DNA from: Microbacterium sp. MAH-37 | GTDB lineage: Bacteria > Actinomycetota > Actinomycetes > Actinomycetales > Microbacteriaceae | Reading direction: 5' to 3' | NCBI RefSeq assembly: GCF_009758255.1 | Contig: NZ_WSEN01000009.1 | Location: 1-64,000 of the forward strand | DNA: 64,000 nucleotides | Part shown: piece after piece, positions 19,384 through 29,622 of the stretch | How the letters are laid out: each line of letters begins with the position of its first letter | Numbering within the stretch: the stretch's first letter is position 1 | Made by a program: the position numbers and the translations under genes | The notes under the pieces: model-generated | The model's database searches: none | Seen by the model: only the letters and a program-made list of their open reading frames with translations | What the model was told of the DNA's origin: nothing

Positions 19384-21122
19384 CAGGCGTCTCCGTCCTT
19401 TCCGGGCTCTGCGGAGGAACCGGCATCCGGCGCCCCGGTGAGGGCCTCAGCGCGCTTGCGTTCGGCGATGGTCTGGCGGCGCTCTGCTTCACCGCGCGAC
19501 GCCTTGGTGCGTGCGGCCTTGCCGCTGGAGGCGGTCTGCACCTCGCGGAACTCCGTGCGGTCGCGGTAGACCGCACCGAGTTCCTCGGGGTTGAGCCCGG
19601 ACAGCGGGTGGCCGCCGCCGAAGAACCTCGTGCGGGCGAGCAGCTGCATCACCGGGTGCGTGAAGATCACGAAGATGAACACGTCGATGAGCGTGGTCAG
19701 ACCCAGCGTGAACGCGAAGCCCTTCACCGTGGCATCCGCGAGGATGTACAGCACCACGGCGGCGAGGATGTTGATCGACTTCGAGATGTAGATCGTGCGC
19801 TTCGCGCGACTCCAGCCGTCCTCCACCGCTCCGGTGATGGACTTGCCGTCTCGCAGCTCGTCTCGTATTCGCTCGAAGTAGACGATGAACGAGTCGGCCG
19901 TGAATCCGATGGACACGATCAGACCCGCCACACCGGCCAGCGACAGGCGGAAGCCCATGCGCCAGCCCAGGATGCAGATGATGATGTAGGTCAGCACGCC
20001 CATGACGCCGATGGACGCCATGATCACCCAGCCCAGCGCGCGGTAGCTCAGCAGCGAGTAGATCGCCACCAGTCCGAGGCCGATGAGTCCGGTGATCAGA
20101 CCGATCTGCAGCTGCTGCGATCCGAGGGTCGCCGAGATCGACTGGTTGCTCTCGACCTTGAAGCTCAGCGGAAGGGCACCGTAGCGCAGCTGGTCGGCGA
20201 GGACCTTCGAGGTCTCCTGCGTGAAGCTGCCCGAGATCGAGGGCTTGCCGTTGGCGATGACCGCCTGCATCTGCGGGGCGGAGATGACCTTGCCGTCCAG
20301 CACGAACGCGAACTGGTCGCGCGGGCTCTGGTTCTGGATGCGGAACTCGTTCAGGCGCTGGCTGACGTCGGCGAAGGCCTTGGTGCCCTTGTCGTTCATC
20401 TCCAACTGGACGATCCACTGCCCCGACTGCGGGTCGCGGCCGGCCTGCGCGTCGGTGATCGCCGTGCCGGTCAGTTCGGTCGGGCCGAGCAGGTACTTGA
20501 CCTGGCCGTCGACGCTGCACGCGACGAGCGGCTCGTCCTTCGGAGCGGTCGCCGGGTCGTTCTCCGGGTTGGCGCAGTCGTAGCTGAGGAACTGGGCCTG
20601 CAGCTTCTCGGTGATCCAGGACAGGTCGCTGCCGTTCGACGGCGTCGCCGTCGGCGTCGAGTTCATCGTCTCGTTCGGCGTGGGGTACGGCGTGCTCTTG
20701 CCGTCCTCGCCGACGAAGTCGGTCGCGGGCTCGGTGGTCGCGAGCACGGGGCGCAGCTCGAGCTGCGCGCTCTGCGCGATCCGCTGGCGGGTCTCGTCGT
20801 CTGCGACGCCAGGGATCTGGACGACGATGTTGCGGCCGCCCTCGGTCGTGATGTCGGTCTCGCCGACACCAGACGCGTCGACGCGCTGCCGGATGATCGC
20901 GGCAGCCTGGTCGAGCTGCTCCTGCGTCGGGTCGGACCCGTCGGCCGTCTGGGCGCTCAGGATGATCTGGGTGCCGCCCTGCAGGTCGAGTGCGAGCTCA
21001 GGCGCCCACGAGCTCTTGCCGAGGAACACGCCGACGGCGTTGATGCTGAACAGCACCGCCGTGACGATGAGCAGGCCGAGAAGGACCCGCCACGCATGGC
21101 GGGTCGGAGAGGTGGATGCCAC
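19383..21122 (-). CDS. secD: Protein translocase subunit SecD
   Basis: Partner of SecF. The 579-aa protein has an N-terminal transmembrane helix, a large external P1 domain (ALDLQGGTQIILSAQ, IIRQRVDASGVGETDI), then five C-terminal helices (IGLITGLIGLGLVAIYSLL, GVAGLIVSIGFTADSFIVYFERI). The cytoplasmic C-terminus is extended by charged residues. The start is GTG at 21122. The operon order is yajC-secD-secF and terminates before rel. Confidence 0.97.
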   Translation of the reverse strand: MASTSPTRHAWRVLLGLLIVTAVLFSINAVGVFLGKSSWAPELALDLQGGTQIILSAQTADGSDPTQEQLDQAAAIIRQRVDASGVGETDITTEGGRNIVVQIPGVADDETRQRIAQSAQLELRPVLATTEPATDFVGEDGKSTPYPTPNETMNSTPTATPSNGSDLSWITEKLQAQFLSYDCANPENDPATAPKDEPLVACSVDGQVKYLLGPTELTGTAITDAQAGRDPQSGQWIVQLEMNDKGTKAFADVSQRLNEFRIQNQSPRDQFAFVLDGKVISAPQMQAVIANGKPSISGSFTQETSKVLADQLRYGALPLSFKVESNQSISATLGSQQLQIGLITGLIGLGLVAIYSLLSYRALGWVIMASIGVMGVLTYIIICILGWRMGFRLSLAGVAGLIVSIGFTADSFIVYFERIRDELRDGKSITGAVEDGWSRAKRTIYISKSINILAAVVLYILADATVKGFAFTLGLTTLIDVFIFVIFTHPVMQLLARTRFFGGGHPLSGLNPEELGAVYRDRTEFREVQTASSGKAARTKASRGEAERRQTIAERKRAEALTGAPDAGSSAEPGKDGDA

Positions 21123-21158
21123 GAATTGCCGCTTTCTCGTGTGCTGTGATGGCGCGGA

Positions 21159-21581
21159 TCAGTTCTCGGAGTCGCCGCGCTCGTTGCGCTCGAGGCGCGC
21201 GCGGGTCTCCTCCGGGGTCTCGACGTGGTTCGGGTCGGGGAGCTCGGAGTCGGCGACGGCGTCCGCGGCGGGAGCGTCCTCGACCGCGGCGTCCTCAGCG
21301 GGAGTCGCCTCGGTGGGCTCGACGATGCGGAGGATCGCCTGGCTGTGCACCTCGATCACGACGCCGGGGGCGATCTCGACCTGCGCGGGCTGGTCGAGGT
21401 TCTCGGGGTCGAAGGAGACGATCGTGCCGTACAGGCCGCCCTGGAGCAGCACCTTGGCGCCCGGGACGGTCTTGGTGGCCTTCTCCTCCTGCTCGGCCTT
21501 CATCTGCTTCTGCCGCTTGCGCGTGTTGAAGAACATGAAGACGAGCAGAAGCGCGAGCAGTCCGAAGAGGATGATTTCCAT
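21159..21581 (-). CDS. yajC: Preprotein translocase subunit YajC
   Basis: SecDF-associated single-pass membrane protein of 140 aa. One helix near the N-terminus (IILFGLLALLLVFMFFNTRKRQK) is followed by the conserved VPGAKVLLQGGLYGTIVSFD and an acidic actinobacterial tail rich in Ala, Asp and Glu. ATG 21581 is preferred to an in-frame upstream ATG at 21611 because it begins directly at the helix. It is 36 bp upstream of secD. Confidence 0.93.
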   Translation of the reverse strand: MEIILFGLLALLLVFMFFNTRKRQKQMKAEQEEKATKTVPGAKVLLQGGLYGTIVSFDPENLDQPAQVEIAPGVVIEVHSQAILRIVEPTEATPAEDAAVEDAPAADAVADSELPDPNHVETPEETRARLERNERGDSEN

Positions 21582-21656
21582 GGCGGGGTGGGGCCTTTCC
21601 GACGCGCGCACGCCGACAGTGGGGCGCGCAATAGGGGGATGCGAAGTCTTCAGCGA

Positions 21657-22685
21657 TTATAGGTCATCGAACAATGCGCCCCCGCCGGGGTGCGTCACGC
21701 CGAGGTGCGCATAGGCCTCGGGCATGGCGATCCGCCCGCGCGGGGTGCGACCGAGGAAGCCGATGCGCACGAGATACGGCTCGACGACGCTCTCCACGGT
21801 CTCGGCCTCTTCACCGACCGCGACGGCGAGCGTGCTGAGGCCCACCGGTCCCCCGCCGAAACGTCGCACCAGCGCGTCCAGCACGGCCCGGTCCAGCCGG
21901 TCCAGCCCGATCGCGTCGACGTCGTAGAGCTCCAGCGCCGCGCGCACGTCGCCGATCGACGCGGAGTCCCGCTCGCCGTGCACCAGCGCGTAGTCGCGCA
22001 CGCGGCGCAGCAGCCGGTTGGCGATGCGGGGCGTGCCGCGCGAGCGCCGCGCGATCTCGGAGAGCGCATCCGCGGGCAGGCGCACACCGAGCACCGCCGC
22101 AGACCGGGCGATCACCTGCTCGAGCTCGTCCTCGGCGTAGTACTCCAGGTGCCCGGTGAATCCGAACCGGTCGCGCAGGGGGTTGGGGAGCAGTCCCGAA
22201 CGCGTGGTCGCGCCGACGAGCGTGAACGGGGCGAGCTCCAGCGGGATGCTGGTGGCGCCGGCACCCTTGCCGACCATGATGTCGATCCGGAAGTCCTCCA
22301 TGGCGAGGTACAGCATCTCCTCTGCGGAGCGCGCCATACGGTGAATCTCGTCGATGAACAGCACTTCCCCCGGCATGAGGCTGCTCAGCAGCGCGGCGAG
22401 GTCGCCGGCGTGCTGGATCGCCGGGCCGCTGGAGAGCCGCAGCGGGCGCTCGCTCTCGTGCGCGACGATCATCGCGAGAGTCGTCTTGCCGAGGCCCGGA
22501 GGGCCGGCGAGCAGGATGTGGTCGGCGGGGCGCTCCTGGATGCGGGCGGCCTGCAGCAGCAGCTGCAGCTGTCCGCGCACCTTGGGCTGGCCGACGAACT
22601 CGGAGAGACTCGATGGGCGCAGCGCACCCTCGATGGCGAGTTCGGTCTCGTCCAATGCCTCGGCGGCATCCCGGGGGTCAGCCAC
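21657..22685 (-). CDS. ruvB: Holliday junction branch migration helicase RuvB
   Basis: AAA+ motor of the RuvABC complex. The 342-aa protein from GTG 22685 has Walker [10 protein letters not shown], Walker B LFIDEIHR, sensor-1 GATTRSG, an arginine finger region [12 protein letters not shown], and [12 protein letters not shown], followed by the winged-helix C-terminus. The GTG lies 8 bp inside the end of ruvA; an upstream in-frame extension has no family similarity. Order ruvC-ruvA-ruvB. Confidence 0.97.
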   Translation of the reverse strand: MADPRDAAEALDETELAIEGALRPSSLSEFVGQPKVRGQLQLLLQAARIQERPADHILLAGPPGLGKTTLAMIVAHESERPLRLSSGPAIQHAGDLAALLSSLMPGEVLFIDEIHRMARSAEEMLYLAMEDFRIDIMVGKGAGATSIPLELAPFTLVGATTRSGLLPNPLRDRFGFTGHLEYYAEDELEQVIARSAAVLGVRLPADALSEIARRSRGTPRIANRLLRRVRDYALVHGERDSASIGDVRAALELYDVDAIGLDRLDRAVLDALVRRFGGGPVGLSTLAVAVGEEAETVESVVEPYLVRIGFLGRTPRGRIAMPEAYAHLGVTHPGGGALFDDL

Positions 22686-23286
22686 GGCCCGCTCCCGGGC
22701 CCAGGGCGGCGAGCGTGCGGCGCAGCAGCGCGGCGACCGACTCGCGCTCGGCATCGGTGGCGTCCGCAGCGGTCTGCTCCGCAGCCTCGGCAGCGACCTT
22801 CTCCGACCAGCCGAGCCCGACCAGTGCAGCGGCGACCTGGTCGGTGACGCCGGGGGCCGCTACACCCACCGGTGCGGCGGCGACGCGCGGCTGCACCTTG
22901 CCGGCCAGCTGCACGACGATGAGCTTCGCGGTCTTCGGGCCGATACCCGACACACGACGGAAGGGCGCATCGTCCTCGGCGCCGACCGCCGCGGCGATCT
23001 GATCGACGGTCAGATGCGAGAGCACGCCCAGCGCGGACTTCGGCCCGACGCCCGTGACGCTGATCAGCTGTCCGAAGATCTCCAGCTCGTCGCGGTCGGC
23101 GAAGCCGTACAGCGTGAGTGCGTCCTCGCGGACGATGAGGCTGGTGTGCAGCAGCATCCGCTCCCCCACGACCGCGGTGTGCGCGACGTCCGCGGGGACG
23201 AAGACGGCGAAGCCCACTCCCCCGGTCTCGATGACGACGTGGCCCGAATCGGCATGCAGGACGACGCCGTGCAGGGAGGAGATCAT
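22678..23286 (-). CDS. ruvA: Holliday junction DNA-binding protein RuvA
   Basis: Tetrameric junction-binding subunit of RuvAB. The 202-aa protein starts MISSLHGVV and carries two helix-hairpin-helix motifs ([13 protein letters not shown] and [14 protein letters not shown]) and the C-terminal RuvB-binding domain ([13 protein letters not shown]). It sits 9 bp after ruvC and overlaps the ruvB start. Confidence 0.97.
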   Translation of the reverse strand: MISSLHGVVLHADSGHVVIETGGVGFAVFVPADVAHTAVVGERMLLHTSLIVREDALTLYGFADRDELEIFGQLISVTGVGPKSALGVLSHLTVDQIAAAVGAEDDAPFRRVSGIGPKTAKLIVVQLAGKVQPRVAAAPVGVAAPGVTDQVAAALVGLGWSEKVAAEAAEQTAADATDAERESVAALLRRTLAALGPGAGRG

Positions 23287-23295
23287 GCCCCCACC

Positions 23296-23874
23296 CTATC
23301 GGGCGGATCGTACGTATGTTCGAGCGACACGCTCCGCGTCGGCCCATGCCCGCTGGGCGGGTGTCGGACCGCCGCCGGAGGCAGGGGCGGTGGCATCCCG
23401 ACGCCAGGCGTGACACAGCGCGATCGCGAGCGCGTCCGCGGCATCCGCGGGCTGCGGAGGGGCGTCCAGGCGCAGGATGCGGGCGATCATCGACTGCACC
23501 TGCTTCTTGTCCGCAGAGCCGTAGCCGGTCACGGCGGCCTTCACCTCGCTCGGCGTGTGCGTGGCGGCCGGCAGACCCGCCTCGGCGGCGAGCAGCAGTG
23601 CGACTCCGCTCGCCTGCGCGGTGCCCATCACTGTGTGGCTGTTCTGCTGCGCGAACACGCGCTCCACGGCGACGGCGTCCGGCCGATGGGTCTCGAGCAC
23701 CTCTCGGATGCCGGCGGCGACGGCTGCGAGGCGCTCCCCGATCGGGGCATCGATCGGCGTCCGTATGACGCCGACGTGCACGAGGGTGCCGCGGCGTGCG
23801 CGATCCACATCGACGACGCCGACGCCGCACCGGGTGAGGCCGGGGTCGATGCCGAGCACGCGCAGGGAGGTCAC
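23296..23874 (-). CDS. ruvC: Crossover junction endonuclease RuvC
   Basis: Holliday junction resolvase. The 192-aa RNase H-fold protein carries catalytic acids in LGIDPG, VAVERVF and DAADALA, and FAQQNSHTVMGTAQASG is strongly conserved. The GTG start is at 23874. It is first gene of ruvCAB and has its own promoter space downstream of the yebC terminator. Confidence 0.96.
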   Translation of the reverse strand: MTSLRVLGIDPGLTRCGVGVVDVDRARRGTLVHVGVIRTPIDAPIGERLAAVAAGIREVLETHRPDAVAVERVFAQQNSHTVMGTAQASGVALLLAAEAGLPAATHTPSEVKAAVTGYGSADKKQVQSMIARILRLDAPPQPADAADALAIALCHAWRRDATAPASGGGPTPAQRAWADAERVARTYVRSAR

Positions 23875-23896
23875 TCCCCCAGGCTAGTTACGACGA

Positions 23897-23930
23897 AGGA
23901 ACCCCGGGCGCAGGCGCGCCCGGGGTTCCT
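23897..23930 (-). terminator. Hairpin terminator after yebC
   Basis: A perfect 14-15-bp stem (23897-23911 with 23916-23930; AGGAACCCCGGGCGC) with a short loop lies between yebC and ruvC. Confidence 0.75.
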
Positions 23931-23937
23931 GTCGACT

Positions 23938-24006
23938 ACCGGTCGTTGAGCGCCCTTCGTCTCGCTGCGCTCGCTCAGGATCCGCGGAACAGCGAGACGA
24001 AACGTC
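23938..24006. repeat. Extragenic palindromic-type repeat
   Basis: The block between the yebC stop and its terminator contains CGGTCGTTGAGCG, CTTCGTCTCGCTGCGCTCGC and CAGCGAGACGAAACGTCTC. Such TTGAGCGAGCG-CAGCGAGACGAA units are interspersed in intergenic regions of many Microbacteriaceae. The two GTCTCGCTG/CAGCGAGAC arms can pair. Only one copy was noticed in this window. Confidence 0.5.
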
Positions 24007-24768
24007 TCACTCGTCGTCGTTCTCGAGCTCCGCCTGCACCTCGGCGGGGAGGTCGAAGTTGCTGAAGACGTTCTGCACGTCGTCGCTGTCCTCGAGAGCG
24101 TCGATGAGGCGGAAGATCTTGCGCGCCGCGTCGGCGTCGATCTCGACCTTGAGGTTCGGCACGAACTCGACGTCTGCCGACTCGTAGTCGATGCCCGCCT
24201 CCTGCAGCGCGGAACGCACGGCCACCAGGTCGGTGGCCTCGGTGATGACCTCGAAGCCCTGAGCGTGCGGCTCGATCTCCTCAGCACCCGCCTCGAGAGC
24301 GGCCATCATGACGTCGTCCTCGGTGGTGCCGTCGGAGCTGACCACGATGACGCCCTTGCGGGTGAAGTTGTAGGCCACGCTGCCCGGGTCGGCGAGGGTG
24401 CCGCCGTTACGGGACAGTGCGGTGCGCACCTCGGCCGCCGCACGGTTCTTGTTGTCGGTGAGGCACTCGATCATCAGCGCGACGCCGTTCGGGCCGTAGC
24501 CCTCGTACATGATCGAGGAGTACTCGACGGATTCGCCGCCGATGCCCGCTCCGCGCTTGACGGCGCGATCGATGTTGTCCTTGGGCACAGAGGTCTTCTT
24601 CGCCTTCTGCACCGCGTCGAACAGCGTCGGGTTGCCTGCGAGATCGGGGCCGCCCAGCTTCGCCGCGACCTCGATGTTCTTGATGAGCTTGGCCCACGAC
24701 TTGGCACGGCGCGAGTCGATGACCGCCTTCTTGTGCTTGGTCGTGGCCCACTTGGAATGCCCGGACAT
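24007..24768 (-). CDS. yebC: YebC/PmpR (TACO1) family protein
   Basis: Conserved cytoplasmic protein that acts as a translation factor or transcription regulator in other bacteria. The 253-aa protein starts [18 protein letters not shown], contains [13 protein letters not shown] and [10 protein letters not shown], and ends with an acidic tail. It lies directly upstream of ruvC, a common arrangement. Confidence 0.95.
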   Translation of the reverse strand: MSGHSKWATTKHKKAVIDSRRAKSWAKLIKNIEVAAKLGGPDLAGNPTLFDAVQKAKKTSVPKDNIDRAVKRGAGIGGESVEYSSIMYEGYGPNGVALMIECLTDNKNRAAAEVRTALSRNGGTLADPGSVAYNFTRKGVIVVSSDGTTEDDVMMAALEAGAEEIEPHAQGFEVITEATDLVAVRSALQEAGIDYESADVEFVPNLKVEIDADAARKIFRLIDALEDSDDVQNVFSNFDLPAEVQAELENDDE

Positions 24769-24844
24769 AAGTCTCCGCTCGTCTCGTCTCCCGGAGTCGC
24801 CTCCAGGGCATCGTCCATTCTAACGAATCGTGAACGTTCTGCCG

Positions 24845-25723
24845 TCAGCCTTCGAGACTGGTGGAACCCGACCGCCGTCGGGCGGCATCCATCGCGGCAC
24901 CGGCGGGCAGCTGCACCGGCACGTCGATCTCCTCGCTCGGAGTCCAGGTCTCCCACCGCTCGTCGAGCGGCCATCCTCCGGATGCGACGAACTCGCGCAC
25001 AGCGTGGTCCGCGATCGCGCGGACCGCATCCGCCTGCTCGGCGGTGAAACGGTCCTGCTGCACGGCGGCCTCGAGCTCATCGGCGTCCTTCACCCAGATG
25101 TCCTCGCTGCCGGGATGCCCGGCGTCGACCCAGAGATCGAGCACGAGATCACGGGAGAAGACGCCCGCGTTCTCGCCCGTGGTTCGCCGATGAGGGAGTT
25201 CGAGGTTCACGTAGGTTCCCTCCGGCGTCCCGTCGGAGGATCGGAAGAACCACACCGACCAGGGCATGCCGGCCGGCGCCACGCGCACGACTCCGGGACC
25301 GCGCCAGTGAGCCTCCTCGATGCGCCACGGCACGCTGAAGCGCTCGGCGAGCGGAACCTCACGCGGTGAACGACCGTCCGCCGGGACCGAGACGAGGCGC
25401 GCTGAGCCGGACGGGATCCACACGACCAGTCCGCGCTCGTCGTCGCGGATGACCCGCGCCGTCTCGATGTACCGCCCGTACCGCCACAGTATCGGCGCCC
25501 CCGGCGCGAAGCGCGGAGCATCCGTGTCGTCGGAGGGCACGGCGCTGAGGAAGGCCGGATCCGCGTGAGCCGCCGCGAGGTCGGAATCCTCGAGCAGAGC
25601 TGTCGCGTCGGCGAGAGACATGGGCAGGGACGCGATGTCGCTCCAGGGCTCTCCCCTGCGTCCGGTGAGGACGGCGCTTCCACCGCTCGCGCTGACGTCG
25701 GCCGATCCGAGGGGAAGTCGCAT
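24845..25723 (-). CDS. DUF402 (FomD-like) domain protein
   Basis: A 292-aa protein. The DUF402 core is recognisable in TYVNLELPHRRT, SRDLVLDLWVDAG and WVKDADELEAA. Members hydrolyse nucleoside diphosphates (FomD, and the Staphylococcus Ntdp family). Residues 1-70 are an extra region without recognised similarity. Divergent from the phosphotransferase gene starting at 25755, with only 31 bp between the two starts, so they share a promoter region. The substrate is unknown. Confidence 0.8.
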   Translation of the reverse strand: MRLPLGSADVSASGGSAVLTGRRGEPWSDIASLPMSLADATALLEDSDLAAAHADPAFLSAVPSDDTDAPRFAPGAPILWRYGRYIETARVIRDDERGLVVWIPSGSARLVSVPADGRSPREVPLAERFSVPWRIEEAHWRGPGVVRVAPAGMPWSVWFFRSSDGTPEGTYVNLELPHRRTTGENAGVFSRDLVLDLWVDAGHPGSEDIWVKDADELEAAVQQDRFTAEQADAVRAIADHAVREFVASGGWPLDERWETWTPSEEIDVPVQLPAGAAMDAARRRSGSTSLEG

Positions 25724-25754
25724 GGCTTCACGGTACCGCTGCTAGTTTCGGGGC

Positions 25755-26678
25755 ATGACAGCGGGAGCCGATCGACTGCGGCCGGCGTGGTCCTCGCTGC
25801 CGGCGAGGCTGCGCGGACGGATCATGGACGCCCTCGGCGGGGAGTACGTGTCGGACTTCCCCGCACACGGCGGCTTCAGCGCCGGGTACGCCGGGATCCT
25901 CCGGTCGGCCGAGGGCGAAGCGTTCGTCAAGGCGGTCTCCGCGGACGGGCACGCCGATTCGCGGACGTTCCTGCGCCGCGACATCCGGATGCTCCGGAGC
26001 GCGCCCACCGCTCTCGCTCCGAGGATGCTGCGCGACTTCGACGGTGACGACGGCACCGCGCTCGTCCTCGAGGTCGTGCCCGGCGCGCACCCGGGTGCAC
26101 CGTGGACCCACGCCCAGCTCCAGACGGTCGCGGCCGCGATCGCCCGGCTCACCGCGGTCACGGCCGAGGAACCCGTTCCCGCGGCGCAGCAGTCCATGCT
26201 CCCGGGTTGCGCCCGATGGGCGCAGATCGCCGAGGACGTGGATCTTGTGTCCGCGCTTCCCCGCGGACTGCGGGAGAGGATGCCGCGCCTGCTGCGCCTG
26301 GAGGCCGCGCTCCCCGACGCACTGGAGGGGACTGCACTCGCGCACGGCGACCTGCGCGCCGACAACATCCTCATCGACGGCGACCGCGCACGCTTCATCG
26401 ACTGGCCGCACGCGCGCCGGGGCGTTCCGTGGCTGGACGGACCGCTGCTGGTGCCCTCGATCGAGGCGTCCGGCGGGCCGACCTGCGCCGAGTCCTGGCG
26501 AGTGCTTCGCGACCACGGCGCGCCGGACGCGACCGAACTGCTGCCCGTCATCTCCGCGTTCGCATCGTTCCTGTGGTGGAATCAGGCGCAGCCGGAGATC
26601 CCCGAATTGCCCGGCCTGCGGGCGTTCCAGCGCGCCCAGGCCGATCCGATCCTGCGCTGGCTGGGCGAGCTGCTCTGA
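25755..26678 (+). CDS. Phosphotransferase of the APH/kinase-like fold
   Basis: A 307-aa cytoplasmic protein. The catalytic loop AHGDLRADNILIDG and the metal-binding FIDWPHA are the Brenner-type HGDLxxxN and D motifs of the aminoglycoside/choline kinase-like family. The N-terminus has a degenerate nucleotide loop (HGGFSAGYAG) and FVKAV, where the Lys may bind ATP. The substrate cannot be told; drug resistance should not be assumed. Confidence 0.85.
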   Translation: MTAGADRLRPAWSSLPARLRGRIMDALGGEYVSDFPAHGGFSAGYAGILRSAEGEAFVKAVSADGHADSRTFLRRDIRMLRSAPTALAPRMLRDFDGDDGTALVLEVVPGAHPGAPWTHAQLQTVAAAIARLTAVTAEEPVPAAQQSMLPGCARWAQIAEDVDLVSALPRGLRERMPRLLRLEAALPDALEGTALAHGDLRADNILIDGDRARFIDWPHARRGVPWLDGPLLVPSIEASGGPTCAESWRVLRDHGAPDATELLPVISAFASFLWWNQAQPEIPELPGLRAFQRAQADPILRWLGELL

Positions 26679-26738
26679 GCGTCCGATGACCTGAAGACGT
26701 CGCGCATGGACGTCCCATCTCCCCGCCTGGCGGGAGCG

Positions 26739-27328
26739 TCAGCCGCGAACCGCGACCCGGTCCAGGAACCGCTGATGGAACCGCGGCTCCCCCGAGATCT
26801 CCGGATGGAAGCTGATTCCGAGCAGGTCGCCCTGCTCCACCGCGACAACCCTCCCGTCGGGCAGCGCGGCGAGCGTGGTCGCGGACGGGCCGACGGACTC
26901 CACCACCGGGCCACGGATGAAAGCCGCGTGCACCGGATCGCCACCGAACTCCGGCACATCCAGCTCCGCCTCGAAGGACTCCGTCTGCCGTCCGAACGCG
27001 TTGCGGCGGGTGAGCACGTCGAGCCCACCGAACGTCTCCTGCCCCTCGATGCCGTCGACCAGCGTGTTCGAGAGCATGATGAGCCCCGCGCAGGTGCCGA
27101 GCACCGGCATCCCGTCGGCGATCGCCGTGCGGATCGGCGCCTGCAGACCGAAGGTGCGCGAGAGCTTGTCGATCACGGTCGACTCGCCGCCCGGGATCAC
27201 CAGGCCGCCGACCGTCGCGAGCTCCTCCGGCCGACGTACCCGTACGACCTCGGCACCCAGCTCCGCGAGCAGGGCAGCGTGCTCGCGCACGTCGCCCTGC
27301 AGCGCGAGAACACCGACGCGCGGCGTGG

Positions 27329-27332
<4 letters not shown>
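26739..27332 (-). CDS. pdxT: Pyridoxal 5'-phosphate synthase glutaminase PdxT
   Basis: Class I glutaminase that supplies ammonia to PdxS in DXP-independent vitamin B6 synthesis. The 197-aa protein has [21 protein letters not shown], the nucleophile Cys in [10 protein letters not shown] and the catalytic HPE near the C-terminus (ISFHPEISG). The start GTG 27332 overlaps the pdxS stop (GTGA). Confidence 0.96.
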
Positions 27333-28219
<887 letters not shown>

Positions 28220-28247
28220 GGGGATCCTCTCGGGACAAAGACAACTA

Positions 28248-28279
28248 TTGGCCTATGCCAAACGATAGCACCGTAGACT
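28248..28279. promoter_or_regulatory. pdxR/pdxS divergent control region
   Basis: The 67-bp gap holds an inverted repeat TTGGC-ctat-GCCAA (28248-28261), flanked by CTAT/ATAG. A TAGACT -10 at 28274-28279 is followed by 7 nt and the pdxR ATG, implying a leaderless pdxR mRNA. The palindrome is a probable PdxR operator; MocR-family PdxR proteins are known to activate pdxST. Confidence 0.5.
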
Positions 28280-28286
28280 CGACGCG

Positions 28287-29594
28287 ATGCACCAGATAAC
28301 GGGTTCTACCGCGGCCGAGATCGCCGACAGCATCCGCGCGCTCCGCGAACGCGGGCTGCTGGGCCCGGGGGACGCTCTTCCCCCTGTACGCGAACTCGCC
28401 GCCTCGCTGAGCGTCAACCGGAACACCGCGGTCGCCGCGTACCGGCAGCTCGCTCAGGCCGGCCTCGTGCTCTCCCGCGGTCGTGCCGGCACCGTCATCG
28501 CCGGAGGCGAGACCGTCGCCCAGGAGGGGCTCGCCGCGAACACCGTGCTGCGCGACATCGGCTCCGGCAATCCGGATCCGTCCTTCATCCCGGACCCGAC
28601 GCCCGCGCTGCAGCGGATCGTCGGGCGCCCGGTTCTCTACGGCGAGCCCGTCATCGACCCCGCGCTCGACGCGTGGGCGCGCGAATGGGTCGCCGCCGAC
28701 CTGCGGCGCGACGATCTGCGCATCACCATCACCAGCGGGGCGGTGGACGCCGTGGAGCGCCTGCTCGCGCAGGCGCTGATGCGCGACGACGCGGTGGCAC
28801 TCGAGGACCCGTGCTTCCTCGCCAGCATCCATACCGCGCGCCTGGGCGGCTACCGCACGATCCCGGTGCCCGTGGACGCCGAAGGGATGACGGTCGACGG
28901 ACTGCGCGCCGCGCTGGACGCCGGCGTCCGGGCGATCGTGTGCACGCCCCGCGCGCAGAACCCCACCGGGGCGTCGCTCTCCCCCACGCGCGCCGCCGCG
29001 CTGCGCGCGCTGCTCGTCGATCATCCGTACGTGCTGGTCATCGAGGACGACCACTTCTCCGCTCTCTCACAGCGCCCTTACGAGTCGCTGATCGGGCCGG
29101 AGCACCGCCGCTGGGCGCTGGTGCGCTCGGTGTCGAAGTTCCTCGGTCCGGACATGTGCCTGGCGGTCGCCGCCACGGACCCCACCACGGCGGAGCGGCT
29201 CGCCATGCGTCTCAGCCCCGGCACGACCTGGGTCAGCCACCTGCTGCAGCGCCTCGCCCTCGCGCAGCTGCAGGATACCTCGGTGCAGGCGCTGTTCGCT
29301 GCGGCGGCCGAGCACTACGCGGCCAAGAACCGCGCCTTCGCAGAGGGTCTCACCGTCCGCGGCATCCCGTGCGAGCCGGGCGACGGCCTGAACCTCTGGG
29401 TGGAGCTGCCGGTGCCGGCGCGCAGCGCCGCCGAGCAGCTGATGCGCCGCGGCTGGCTCGCGCGCACCGGCGACGAGTTCCGCCCCGATGAGGCGACGAC
29501 GCCGTCGCACCACCTGCGCATGACCGTGCACGATCTCGACGAGGACGAGACCGTCGCGCTGCTGGACGACCTCGCGGCCGCCGTGCGCAGATGA
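28287..29594 (+). CDS. pdxR: MocR-family regulator PdxR
   Basis: A 435-aa fusion of an N-terminal GntR winged helix (AEIADSIRALRERGLLGPGDALPPVRELAASLSVNRNTA, read in parts) and a class I aminotransferase-like domain (ITSGAVDAVERLL, the PLP lysine region RSVSKFLGPDMCLAV). It is adjacent and divergent to pdxST and next to pdxY, so it probably senses PLP and controls B6 synthesis. Confidence 0.92.
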   Translation: MHQITGSTAAEIADSIRALRERGLLGPGDALPPVRELAASLSVNRNTAVAAYRQLAQAGLVLSRGRAGTVIAGGETVAQEGLAANTVLRDIGSGNPDPSFIPDPTPALQRIVGRPVLYGEPVIDPALDAWAREWVAADLRRDDLRITITSGAVDAVERLLAQALMRDDAVALEDPCFLASIHTARLGGYRTIPVPVDAEGMTVDGLRAALDAGVRAIVCTPRAQNPTGASLSPTRAAALRALLVDHPYVLVIEDDHFSALSQRPYESLIGPEHRRWALVRSVSKFLGPDMCLAVAATDPTTAERLAMRLSPGTTWVSHLLQRLALAQLQDTSVQALFAAAAEHYAAKNRAFAEGLTVRGIPCEPGDGLNLWVELPVPARSAAEQLMRRGWLARTGDEFRPDEATTPSHHLRMTVHDLDEDETVALLDDLAAAVRR

Positions 29595-29622
29595 CGTCGC
29601 GGCGAGGTGAGAGGATGTCGGG

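Noticed and set aside
25755..26678. Aminoglycoside resistance gene
   Set aside because: It has the kinase fold, but the family includes many metabolic kinases and no resistance-gene context is present.
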